Source: Mycolicibacter nonchromogenicus (GTDB taxonomy: Bacteria; Actinomycetota; Actinomycetes; Mycobacteriales; Mycobacteriaceae). From it: DNA of 64,000 nt. Of this stretch, positions 37,177 to 44,678 are shown in pieces; position 1 is the stretch's first letter; each line of letters begins with the position of its first letter. The notes beneath the pieces were generated by a model that was not told the DNA's origin, made no database searches, and saw only the letters and a program-made list of their open reading frames with translations. Location of the stretch: the NCBI RefSeq assembly GCF_002101775.1, contig NZ_LQPI01000072.1, positions 62,001-126,000 of the forward strand, given 5' to 3'. The translations under genes and the position numbers were made by a program.

Positions 37177-38139
37177 GTGAGCCAATCGGTTTCGCCACTG
37201 CATCTGATCCTCGGGGACGAGGAACTGCTGGTCGAGCGGGCCGTCGGTCGGGTGCTCGCCGCGGTGCGGGCCCAGGCTGGCAGCACCGACATCCCGGTTG
37301 ACCGGTTGCGTGCCGGTGAGGTCGAGGCGGGCGAACTCGCGGAGCTGCTGAGCCCGTCGCTGTTCGCAGACGAACGGGTGGTGGTGCTGGAGGCCGCTGC
37401 CGAAGCCGGCAAGGAGGCGGCGGCGCTGATCGCCGCCACGGCGCAGGACGTCCCGCTGGGCACCGTCCTGGTGGTGGTGCATACGGGTGCGGGGCGGGCC
37501 AAGGCGCTCGCAGGCCAGTTGCGCGAACTCGGTGCCGAGGTGCACCCCTGTGCCCGCATCACCAAGGCCTCCGAACGCGCGGATTTCGTCCGGGCCGAGT
37601 TCCGCGCACTCAAGGTCCGGGTCGACGACGCATGTGTGACAGCGCTGCTCGATGCGGTGGGTTCTGACATCCGCGAATTGGCCTCGGCCTGTTCGCAACT
37701 GGTGGCGGACACCGGTGGGCACGTCGACGCCGTCGCGGTGCGCCGCTATCACAGCGGCAAAGCCGAGGTGAAGGGGTTCGACGTCGCCGATCGGGCCGTG
37801 GTCGGCGACGTCGCCGGTGCCACGGAGGCGCTGCGCTGGGCGATGATTCGTGGCGAGCCGCACGTGGTCCTGGCCGACGCCCTGGCCGAGGCGGTTCACA
37901 CCATTGCCCGAGTGAAGTCCAAGTCCGGGGATCCCTACCGGTTGGCCGGGGAATTGGGCATGCCGCCCTGGCGGGTGCAGAAGGCGCAGAAGCAGGCCCG
38001 ATTTTGGTCGCCGGGGACGATGGCGGCTGCGGTGCGGCTGGTGGCCGCTCTCAACGCCGACGTCAAGGGTGCCGCCGCCGACGCCGACTACGCATTGGAG
38101 GCCGCGGTCCGCGGGGTCGCCGAGCTGGCCGACCGCTGA
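37177..38139 (+). CDS. holA: DNA polymerase III delta subunit
   Basis: HolA opens the sliding clamp within the clamp loader. The 320-residue protein starts SQSVSPLHLILGDEELLVERAV and shows the family's three-domain pattern, although no canonical Walker A is present, as usual for delta. GTG 37177 is 13 bases after comEC. The gene ends at a perfect hairpin shared with convergent rpsT. It matches Rv2413c. Confidence 0.92.
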   Translation: MSQSVSPLHLILGDEELLVERAVGRVLAAVRAQAGSTDIPVDRLRAGEVEAGELAELLSPSLFADERVVVLEAAAEAGKEAAALIAATAQDVPLGTVLVVVHTGAGRAKALAGQLRELGAEVHPCARITKASERADFVRAEFRALKVRVDDACVTALLDAVGSDIRELASACSQLVADTGGHVDAVAVRRYHSGKAEVKGFDVADRAVVGDVAGATEALRWAMIRGEPHVVLADALAEAVHTIARVKSKSGDPYRLAGELGMPPWRVQKAQKQARFWSPGTMAAAVRLVAALNADVKGAAADADYALEAAVRGVAELADR

Positions 38140-38153
38140 TCCGGGCAACACGA

Positions 38154-38184
38154 AGGCCCCTGTTCGCAAGTGGAACAGGGGCCT
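38154..38184. terminator. Bidirectional terminator between holA and rpsT
   Basis: A perfect 12-base-pair stem, AGGCCCCTGTTC at 38154-38165 and GAACAGGGGCCT at 38173-38184, with a seven-base loop. It lies between the convergent holA and rpsT stops. There is no U tract in either direction, which is common for mycobacterial hairpin terminators. Confidence 0.8.
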
Positions 38185-38207
38185 ACGCCCGCGGGCAATC
38201 CGCTAAA

Positions 38208-38468
38208 TCAGAGCTGGTTGAGCGCCTTCGCCAGCGCCGACTTCTTGTTGGCGGCCTGGTTCTTGTGGATGACGCCCTTGGTGGCGGCCTTGTCCAGCTT
38301 GCGGCTGGTCGAGACCAGCAACTCGCCGGCCTTCTCCTTGTCGCCGGAAGCGGCGGCCTCGCGGAAGGCGCGAATCGCGGTGCGCACCGCCGACTTCACC
38401 GACTGGTTGCGCAGCCGGGCTTGCTCGTTGGTCCGGTTGCGCTTCACCTGCGACTTGATGTTGGCCAC
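38208..38468 (-). CDS. rpsT: 30S ribosomal protein S20
   Basis: S20 (86 residues) binds 16S rRNA. The protein reads (M)ANIKSQVKRNRTNEQARLRN and ends in the Ala/Lys-rich KKSALAKALNQL. GTG 38468 gives the conserved ANIKSQ N-terminus; an upstream ATG would add six non-conserved residues. AAGGA lies about nine bases upstream. Confidence 0.97.
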   Translation of the reverse strand: MANIKSQVKRNRTNEQARLRNQSVKSAVRTAIRAFREAAASGDKEKAGELLVSTSRKLDKAATKGVIHKNQAANKKSALAKALNQL

Positions 38469-38568
38469 GGAGTAATTCCTTCGCAAAAGCTTGAGTTGGG
38501 TTCGCCTCCCGAGGTGGGAGCAACAGCTGTTCAGGGTACCAGCTGGTTGGGTAACTCCCCAACTCGCG

Positions 38569-39426
38569 TCAGCTGCGGGCGCTCACCTCGACTCGATGCA
38601 GGTCGTCGCCGAGTTCGATCGGCCCGTCGAACTCCGCGGCGGCCAGCGCGCGCCACTGCTCTTCCTGCCCGGGTGCGATGGCGGGCACATAGTGGGTCAG
38701 CACCAGAGTGCCCACCCCGGCCCGCTTGGCGGTCGCGGCGGCCTGGGCCACCGACGAGTGGTAGTCACAGATGTCGCGGATGCGCTGCTGGGGCATCAGC
38801 TCGATCAGGTCGTGCCGGATGACGGTGTGCACCAGAGCGTCCGCTCCGGTTGCCAGCTCGTCGAGGCTGTCGCAGGGCACGGTGTCGCCGGCCATCACCA
38901 CCGAAGCGGTCCCGTCGTCGTCGGAGTGCTCGATCCGGAATCCGATGGTGGGCGTCACTGGCCGGTGGTCGGTGGGCGCCACGGTGATCCGCACTCCGTC
39001 GCGGTCCCAGACCTGGCCGGTGGTGTATTCCTGCACGTCGACCGGGGGAGGGGCCGTCAGATCGTCGTGGTGGGCGATGCGGTAGCCGATGTCGTGGCCG
39101 AAGGCACGCAGGGTCGCCTCCACCACTTCCGCGGTGCCCGGTGGTCCGATGATCGGCAGCGGCGGGGCGTCGGGGGTGAAGGTGGTGACCCACCGGGTGA
39201 TCAGCAGATCACCCAGGTCGGCGATGTGGTCACTGTGCAGGTGGGTGAGCAACAGCGCCGACAAGGCATTGGCTGAGCCACCCACCGCGGCCAAACGCTG
39301 CTGCACCCCCCGTCCGCAGTCGACCAGCAGTTGCTGGCCGCCGGCTCGAATCAGGGTCGACGGGCCGGCGCGGTTCGGGTCGGGGATTGGGCTTCCGGTG
39401 CCCAGCAGGGTGATCTCAATCGTCAT
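38569..39426 (-). CDS. Metallo-beta-lactamase-fold hydrolase, RNase Z-like
   Basis: A 285-residue MBL-fold protein. The metal-binding motif THLHSDH gives His62, His64, Asp66 and His67; further ligands are in DYHSSVAQA and LTHYVPA. It matches Rv2407, annotated as RNase Z-like, which in other bacteria trims tRNA 3' ends. The length is near the short RNase Z form, but the flexible exosite arm that defines tRNase Z is not obvious. Divergent from the CBS gene, with 126 bases between starts. Confidence 0.82.
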   Translation of the reverse strand: MTIEITLLGTGSPIPDPNRAGPSTLIRAGGQQLLVDCGRGVQQRLAAVGGSANALSALLLTHLHSDHIADLGDLLITRWVTTFTPDAPPLPIIGPPGTAEVVEATLRAFGHDIGYRIAHHDDLTAPPPVDVQEYTTGQVWDRDGVRITVAPTDHRPVTPTIGFRIEHSDDDGTASVVMAGDTVPCDSLDELATGADALVHTVIRHDLIELMPQQRIRDICDYHSSVAQAAATAKRAGVGTLVLTHYVPAIAPGQEEQWRALAAAEFDGPIELGDDLHRVEVSARS

Positions 39427-39552
39427 GACGACACATATGCCACAGATCGCGGCCGCGCGCTGCGTGATCGGCAGAGTTTCGTTATCGCCACCCCCTTCCG
39501 TCCCAAATGGCCTAGCCTGGTGTGAAGCAGATCACTGCGGCGGGAGGCTTCA

Positions 39553-39981
39553 ATGCGGATCGCGGATGTATTGCGGAACAAGGGCGCGGCGGTGGTGACC
39601 ATCCATCCGGATGCCACCGTCATGGAGTTGCTGGCCGGCTTGGCCGAGCACAACATCGGCGCCATGGTGGTGATCGGATCCGACGGCCTGGAGGGGTTGG
39701 CCTCCGAACGCGACGTGGTCCGTCAATTGCACGTCCACGGCGCCAGTCTGCTGGCCCGCCCCGTGTCGACCATCATGACCCGCCTGGTGACGACCTGTGC
39801 CAAGGCCGACTCCGCCGACGAGGTCAGCATGCTCATGACCGAACAGCGTGCGCGTCACATACCGGTGCTCGAAAACGGCCGATTGGCGGGGATCGTCAGC
39901 ATCGGCGACATCGTCAAGTCTCGGATGGAAGAGCTGCAGGCCGAACGCGAACAACTGCGCACCTACATCGCGCAGGGCTAG
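39553..39981 (+). CDS. Two-CBS-domain protein
   Basis: A 142-residue protein made of two tandem CBS domains (residues ~1-60 and ~70-130), which usually bind adenosyl nucleotides such as AMP, ATP or SAM. VRQLHVHGASLLARPVSTIM marks the junction. GGGAGG at 39542-39547 supports ATG 39553. It corresponds to Rv2406c. There is no attached enzyme domain, so it may act by binding a partner. Confidence 0.88.
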   Translation: MRIADVLRNKGAAVVTIHPDATVMELLAGLAEHNIGAMVVIGSDGLEGLASERDVVRQLHVHGASLLARPVSTIMTRLVTTCAKADSADEVSMLMTEQRARHIPVLENGRLAGIVSIGDIVKSRMEELQAEREQLRTYIAQG

Positions 39982-40011
39982 CTGCGACGGCCGGTCGAGG
40001 GTGCGGTCCCG

Positions 40012-40623
40012 TCAACTCCACGCGTAGTCGCTGCGCAGTCGGGCCGCCACCACCTCGAACATCGCATGCTCCAGGATGGCGCCCTCGCGTCGGATCGATT
40101 CCTCGGGCACGTCGAGCACCCGGTCGAGTCGTACCCAACTGACCCGGCGCTCGTCATCCCAACTGCCCGCACCGATGCTGACCCAATTCGGGTCCTCGGC
40201 ATGTCGTTGCCTGCTGGACAGCATGAGACCGAGCAGCGTGGTGCGGTCGCGGCCGACGACCAGCACCGGCCGGTCCTTGCCGCGGTCCGGCTCGTCCTCG
40301 TAGGCCACCCAGGTCCAGACGATCTCGCCCGGGTCGGCGCGACCGTTGAGATCGGGTGCGTAGACCAGTCGGCGCGCCCGGTGCGCGGTGGGAACACTGC
40401 TGTCGGTCACCGGGCGCCCAGCGGCGATGTCCGTCGGTTCGGTCGCCGCACCGCTGAGCATCTGCAGACCGATCTTGATGCCCTGCTCGATGCCGCGCTG
40501 GATGCGCTGCTGTACCTGCGGTGCCTGCTCGAGTTGGCGGATGAACCGGGGGGCTTCGGTGAAGACCAGGTTCTCCGCGAACCGCTGCACCGACTGCCAT
40601 GGGGTCTTCCGCGGGGAAGCCAT
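40012..40623 (-). CDS. PemK/MazF-like conserved protein (Rv2405-like)
   Basis: A 203-residue protein. The N-terminal ~80 residues are helical (PWQSVQRFAENLVFTEAPRF). The C-terminal ~120 resemble the PemK/MazF fold (GEIVWTWVAYEDEP, KDRPVLVVGRD). No antitoxin gene is adjacent, so it is not clearly a toxin; in mycobacteria this protein is a conserved singleton. ATG 40623 is chosen because the minus-strand TATGCT at 40630-40635 lies seven bases before it, indicating a leaderless message. Confidence 0.75.
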   Translation of the reverse strand: MASPRKTPWQSVQRFAENLVFTEAPRFIRQLEQAPQVQQRIQRGIEQGIKIGLQMLSGAATEPTDIAAGRPVTDSSVPTAHRARRLVYAPDLNGRADPGEIVWTWVAYEDEPDRGKDRPVLVVGRDRTTLLGLMLSSRQRHAEDPNWVSIGAGSWDDERRVSWVRLDRVLDVPEESIRREGAILEHAMFEVVAARLRSDYAWS

Positions 40624-40629
40624 GCTCGC

Positions 40630-40635
40630 AGCATA
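40630..40635 (-). promoter_or_regulatory. -10 element for leaderless PemK-like gene
   Basis: TATGCT on the minus strand ends seven bases before the ATG at 40623. No ribosome binding site is present, so the start codon is probably the first base of the message. Confidence 0.5.
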
Positions 40636-40656
40636 GGCGAAACTCGTTTGCCGCAC

Positions 40657-41148
40657 CGGATTCTGATTTCTGGAGCAGTCATCTCACCGGCCTGACGCCC
40701 TGGCGGCGAGCGTGAGCGGTATCTGTACGAAAACTGATGGGCCAGTTGCGTTGTCCGCGGAGATACGTCAGCGTGCGGTACAGGAATGTTGATCAACCGG
40801 GGCCTTCTTGTCGACGGTGAGGCGCGGCTATTCATGCGGTGGGATCAGCGAAATTGACAGAGCCTCGGCTGCTTTCATGAGCAACGGCGCTGTGCTCGAC
40901 GGGGACGGCGCATCTTCGGCATCGTCGCCGCCTAGCCGCAGCCGCAACCCTCGACGATGCCCTCGAGCGTTGCGGCCAGCTGAGCTTGTCGGTCTGGTCG
41001 TTAACTTGATTGGCCTCCTGAGGTCCACTTCAGTCCTTTCCGGCAGAATCGGTGGTCGGATATGTGGGCTGACGTGCTCAGATTCCCGGTTCGACTGAGG
41101 GAAGCAGGGCTGGAGCCCAAGAAAGCCAAGATCCAAGTGAACATTCAC
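40657..41148. other. Gene-poor interval between Rv2405-like gene and secreted-protein gene
   Basis: About 490 bases with no convincing intact gene. Possible reading frames on either strand (plus 40808-41098, minus 40828-41148) have poor mycobacterial codon usage and no family resemblance. The only structured signal is the decayed Cys-Gly peptide frame described at 40932-41019. Confidence 0.6.
40932..41019 (-). pseudogene. Traces of a short Cys-Gly peptide gene, frame-disrupted
   Basis: On the minus strand AGGAGG (41014-41019) is followed after eight bases by GTT (41003-41005) and a frame reading NDQTDKL. One frame over, the sequence continues AQLAATLEGIVEGCGCG and stops at 40932-40934. Adding one more copy of GCTC at 40981-40985 would fuse the two into one peptide of ~25 residues. 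So the gene appears to have lost a start codon (GTG or ATG to GTT) and a four-base repeat unit. This is a reconstruction; no maturation enzyme is nearby. Confidence 0.3.
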
Positions 41149-41184
41149 TTGTGTTGATCACAGGCCTTTGTTAGATTTGAGGCT
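41149..41184 (+). promoter_or_regulatory. Promoter of secreted-protein gene
   Basis: TTGTGT at 41149-41154 and TAGATT at 41172-41177 are 17 bases apart. Start near 41184 would give a leader of about 90 bases rich in G runs before ATG 41275. Confidence 0.45.
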
Positions 41185-41274
41185 GTTACAGCAATGACGC
41201 TGGGGGGAGCGTCCGGCGGGGTTGGGGAACCATCGCCGGGCAGTCAGTGTGAAGGGCGTTTGGGGGGGATCGAT

Positions 41275-41823
41275 ATGCGGAAATTGGGTGTGCTCGGCAG
41301 CTTTGCCGCTGGTATGGCACTCGCGTTGGCGCCGTTGGCGGCTGCCGACGATTCGACCGACTTCGACTTCAGCGGGGTGCTGTCCACCCAGATTGAGTCG
41401 ATGAACTTCCTCTTCGCATCACAGGCAATCCTGGCCGGTGTCAGCGACAAGGTCATCGACGTCAGTGAGGAGAACCCGTTTCTGACCATCGACCAGGCCG
41501 ACGTGAACGCCGCCCTGGGGACGATGCTCTACGGGTTCAACTGGGAAGATGAAATCTCTTCCGACCCAGGGGCCTACAGCCTGTTCAACGGCGCGTTGAC
41601 GCAGTTCTACGACGCCAACAACGTGCTGTTGTTCGCGATCCTCAACGGCGGCGAGCAGATCGAGTTCGAAGACGCCGCCGACTACCTGTTCGGGTCCGAC
41701 GCAGCGATCGCCGCCAGCCTGGCCGGCGAAACCGCCTGGGAAGACGCCGCAAACTTCTTCATGGCAGGCGTCGCCGACCTCGGCGGCTACTTCGCGATCG
41801 ACCTGTTCGCGATCGACCTGTAA
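41275..41823 (+). CDS. Secreted protein of unknown function
   Basis: A 182-residue acidic protein with a signal peptide (MRKLGVLGSFAAGMALALAP, likely cleaved after Ala near residue 25). The mature part is rich in Asp, Glu, Phe and Ala, with several internal phrases of the type NAALGTMLYGFNWE and FLFASQAILAG. I recognise no named family; similar small exported proteins occur in slow-growing mycobacteria. The C-terminus ends in a duplicated five-residue unit (FAIDL twice), from a 15-base tandem repeat. GGGGGGGAT precedes the ATG, and a strong intrinsic terminator follows the gene. Confidence 0.7.
   Translation: MRKLGVLGSFAAGMALALAPLAAADDSTDFDFSGVLSTQIESMNFLFASQAILAGVSDKVIDVSEENPFLTIDQADVNAALGTMLYGFNWEDEISSDPGAYSLFNGALTQFYDANNVLLFAILNGGEQIEFEDAADYLFGSDAAIAASLAGETAWEDAANFFMAGVADLGGYFAIDLFAIDL
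41791..41820 (+). repeat. 15-base tandem duplication at end of secreted-protein gene
   Basis: TTCGCGATCGACCTG occurs twice in a row (41791-41805 and 41806-41820) just before the stop codon. It duplicates the last five residues FAIDL. Confidence 0.95.
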
Positions 41824-41842
41824 TTGTCGTTCGGAAACGCAG

Positions 41843-41875
41843 CCCCCGGAGATCGGTCTCCGGGGGTTTCGTTTT
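41843..41875 (+). terminator. Rho-independent terminator after secreted-protein gene
   Basis: A perfect 10-base-pair stem, CCCCCGGAGA at 41843-41852 and TCTCCGGGGG at 41857-41866, with loop TCGG, followed by TTTCGTTTT. This is the most canonical intrinsic terminator in the window. It isolates the secreted-protein gene from lepA. Confidence 0.92.
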
Positions 41876-41944
41876 GCGGCCTCCGCCTCGCTACCCTGAC
41901 TAGGCAGTACGCACCACCGCCCGCCGTTCACCCAGGAGATTCCC

Positions 41945-43831
41945 ATCAGCAGTTTCGCCGACCAGACCTTCACCGCGCCGGCGCAGATACGGAACTTCTG
42001 CATCATCGCCCACATCGACCATGGCAAATCGACCCTGGCCGACCGGATGCTGCAGCTCACCGGCGTCGTCGACGACCGATCGATGCGGGCCCAATACCTG
42101 GACCGGATGGACATCGAGCGGGAACGCGGCATCACCATCAAGGCGCAGAACGTTCGGCTGCCCTGGACGGTCAAAGGCGACCCGGAGGGGGGCTCGGGTG
42201 ATGGACCCGAGCCCGGCGACTACGTGCTGCATCTGATCGACACGCCCGGTCACGTCGACTTCACCTACGAGGTGTCGCGTGCGCTGGAGGCCTGCGAGGG
42301 CGCAATCCTGCTGGTCGACGCCGCCCAGGGCATCGAGGCGCAGACCCTGGCCAACCTGTACCTGGCGCTGGACCGCGACCTGACGATCATTCCGGTACTC
42401 AACAAGATCGACCTGCCGGCGGCCGACCCGGAGCGTTACGCAGCGGAACTGGCCCACATCATCGGGTGCGAGCCCGAAGACGTGCTGAAAGTCTCCGGCA
42501 AGACCGGCGAAGGCGTAGCCGAGCTGCTCGACGAAGTCGTCAAGCAGGTGCCGCCGCCCACCGGCGACGCCGACGCGCCCACGCGGGCGATGATCTTCGA
42601 CTCCGTCTATGACATCTACCGCGGCGTGGTCACCTACGTCCGTGTTGTCGACGGCAAGATCACCCCCCGCGAGAAGATCGCGATGATGTCCACCGGCGCC
42701 ACTCACGAGCTGCTCGAAGTCGGCATCGTCTCGCCGGAACCCAAAGCGGCCAAGGGCCTGGGCGTCGGCGAGGTGGGATACCTGATCACCGGTGTGAAGG
42801 ACGTGCGTCAGTCGAAGGTCGGCGACACCGTCACCACTGCCCGGGGCGGGGCCACCGAGGCGCTCACGGGCTACCGCGAACCCAAGCCGATGGTCTACTC
42901 CGGGCTGTACCCGGTCGACGGATCGGACTATCCGAACCTGCGGGACGCCCTGGACAAGCTGCAACTCAACGACGCCGCGCTGACCTATGAGCCGGAGACC
43001 TCGGTGGCGCTGGGCTTCGGCTTCCGCTGTGGCTTCCTGGGCCTGCTGCACATGGAGATCACCCGCGAGCGCCTCGAGCGTGAATTCGATCTGGACCTGA
43101 TCTCCACCTCGCCCAACGTCGTCTATCGGGTCATCGCCGAAGACAACAGCGAGATCATCGTCACCAACCCGTCGGACTGGCCCGAAGGCAAGATCCGCAC
43201 CGTCTACGAGCCGGTGGTCAAGACCACCGTGATCGCTCCCAGCGAATTCGTCGGCACCATCATGGAGCTGTGCCAGTCGCGGCGTGGGGAACTCGGTGGC
43301 ATGGACTACCTTTCGCCGGAACGTGTCGAACTGCGCTACACGATGCCGTTGGGCGAGATCATCTTCGATTTCTTCGACTCGCTGAAGTCGCGTACCCGTG
43401 GCTACGCCAGCCTGGACTACGAGGAGGCCGGCGAGCAGGAGGCCGATCTGGTCAAGGTCGACATCCTCTTGCAGGGCGAGGCGGTGGATGCGTTCAGCGC
43501 GATCGTGCACAAAGACGCCGCCTCGGCCTACGGCAACAAGATGACCACCAAGCTCAAGGAGCTGATTCCGCGTCAGCAGTTCGAAGTTCCTGTACAGGCC
43601 GCGATCGGATCGAGAATCATTGCCCGCGAAAACATCCGGGCCATCCGCAAGGACGTGCTGTCCAAGTGCTACGGCGGTGACATCACCCGTAAGCGCAAGC
43701 TGCTGGAAAAGCAGAAAGAGGGCAAGAAGCGGATGAAGACCATCGGTCGGGTCGATGTGCCGCAGGAGGCGTTCGTCGCAGCGCTGTCCACCGACAGCGG
43801 GGGTTCCTCCGGAGACAAGGCCAAGAAGTAA
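41945..43831 (+). CDS. lepA: Elongation factor 4 (LepA), apparent ATC start
   Basis: LepA is a ribosomal GTPase related to EF-G that acts on stalled or newly formed ribosomes. Domains: G domain with P-loop AHIDHGKST, DTPGH and NKID; then domain II, domains III and V, and the LepA-specific C-terminal domain. In frame, TGA is at 41897-41899 and no ATG, GTG or TTG follows until ATG 42047, which lies after the P-loop and cannot be the true start. AGGAG at 41934-41938 is six bases before ATC 41945, giving ISSFADQTFTAPAQIRNF, 628 residues. ATT 41939 is too close to that site. A rare ATC start, or a base error, must be assumed. Confidence 0.93.
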   Translation: MSSFADQTFTAPAQIRNFCIIAHIDHGKSTLADRMLQLTGVVDDRSMRAQYLDRMDIERERGITIKAQNVRLPWTVKGDPEGGSGDGPEPGDYVLHLIDTPGHVDFTYEVSRALEACEGAILLVDAAQGIEAQTLANLYLALDRDLTIIPVLNKIDLPAADPERYAAELAHIIGCEPEDVLKVSGKTGEGVAELLDEVVKQVPPPTGDADAPTRAMIFDSVYDIYRGVVTYVRVVDGKITPREKIAMMSTGATHELLEVGIVSPEPKAAKGLGVGEVGYLITGVKDVRQSKVGDTVTTARGGATEALTGYREPKPMVYSGLYPVDGSDYPNLRDALDKLQLNDAALTYEPETSVALGFGFRCGFLGLLHMEITRERLEREFDLDLISTSPNVVYRVIAEDNSEIIVTNPSDWPEGKIRTVYEPVVKTTVIAPSEFVGTIMELCQSRRGELGGMDYLSPERVELRYTMPLGEIIFDFFDSLKSRTRGYASLDYEEAGEQEADLVKVDILLQGEAVDAFSAIVHKDAASAYGNKMTTKLKELIPRQQFEVPVQAAIGSRIIARENIRAIRKDVLSKCYGGDITRKRKLLEKQKEGKKRMKTIGRVDVPQEAFVAALSTDSGGSSGDKAKK

Positions 43832-44595
43832 TGGCCTGCCGGTCGGGCACAGTCGGGGTCGGCGCGGTGGCCGCCGTGCTGCTGGCCAGCGGGTGCACCA
43901 CGGTGGTGTCCGGGACCGTCCGGCCCGCACCGGGATTGGCGCCGACGCCGGTGACCGGGATGGCGGTCCGGCAGGTGTTGCTCGACGACTCCGAGTTGTC
44001 GAAGCTGACCGGTCAGCCCTTCCGCAGCGATCCCTCCATGCCGCCGCGGTTCGGCGGTCTCGACGAGCTGCCCGACGCGTGGGAGTTGGCCGAGCCGCAA
44101 GACTGTGTCGGCGCAGCGGTGGGTGGCCAGCGCAGCGTCTACAGCGACGCCGGGGTGCGCGACGCCGCCCATGAGTTCTGGGACGCCGCCAGCGACGGGG
44201 ACTCATCGCTGACCGGGGTGGCCGAGGCGGTGATCGCGCTGGACAGTGCCGCAGACGCCGACGCACTCTTCGAGAAGTTCGCCGAGCAGTGGGGCAGCTG
44301 CGACGGAGTGCTGGTGACGCGCGACGCCGGCGCTGACAGCGAGGCCAGTGGTGTGATCACCGAAGTCTCAGACCAGGACGCGGTGCTGGTGGCCACGGTG
44401 CACACCAGCGTGGACGGCGAGCCGGGACTGACGGTTTCGCGGGCGCTCGCGGTGCGGGTGAACTGTGTCGTCGACGTCGACGTGTTCTGGTTCGACGAGG
44501 ACGATGAAGACTTCGCCGTATCACCCGCCGGCGACGTCAGCGCCGCCGATCTGGTTCGGGCGATGCTGGACAAAGTCCGCACCATCAGCGGCTGA
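43831..44595 (+). CDS. lppR: Lipoprotein LppR (PknH-like sensor domain)
   Basis: A 254-residue lipoprotein with lipobox LLASGC (Cys22) and an extracellular domain of the PknH-like type (family found in the PknH sensor and several mycobacterial Lpp proteins). Two Cys pairs (PQDCVGA, GSCDGVL) can form its disulfides. The ATG overlaps the last base of the lepA stop. It matches Rv2403c, downstream of lepA in M. tuberculosis as well. The ligand is unknown. Confidence 0.85.
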   Translation: MACRSGTVGVGAVAAVLLASGCTTVVSGTVRPAPGLAPTPVTGMAVRQVLLDDSELSKLTGQPFRSDPSMPPRFGGLDELPDAWELAEPQDCVGAAVGGQRSVYSDAGVRDAAHEFWDAASDGDSSLTGVAEAVIALDSAADADALFEKFAEQWGSCDGVLVTRDAGADSEASGVITEVSDQDAVLVATVHTSVDGEPGLTVSRALAVRVNCVVDVDVFWFDEDDEDFAVSPAGDVSAADLVRAMLDKVRTISG

Positions 44596-44602
44596 CCCAC
44601 GT

Positions 44603-44662
44603 GCGAGCAGACGCGAAGGCGCCCTGAGAGCGAGGATTTTGGGCGCCTTCGCGTCTGTTCGC
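44603..44662. terminator. Long hairpin between lppR and the GH15 gene
   Basis: The arms 44603-44624 and 44641-44662 pair over 22 bases with a single G-T wobble (core GACGCGAAGGCGCCC against its complement), with a 16-base loop. It lies between two convergent genes and probably stops transcription both ways. The outer part, GCGAGCAGACGC, resembles a palindromic motif I recall as frequent in mycobacterial intergenic regions. Confidence 0.8.
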
Positions 44663-44678
44663 GGGATAGCCGCGCAAC

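Noticed and set aside
35506..38169. 887-residue minus-strand open frame across comEC-holA
   Set aside because: His/Arg/Gln/Gly-rich shadow of two well-supported genes on the other strand.
40808..41098. 96-residue plus-strand frame in the gene-poor interval
   Set aside because: No binding site, unusual codon use and low-complexity Ser/Arg content.
40828..41148. 106-residue minus-strand frame in the same interval
   Set aside because: It has a possible binding site before an inner GTG but no protein-like pattern; the neighbouring frame with the CGCG end is the better signal.
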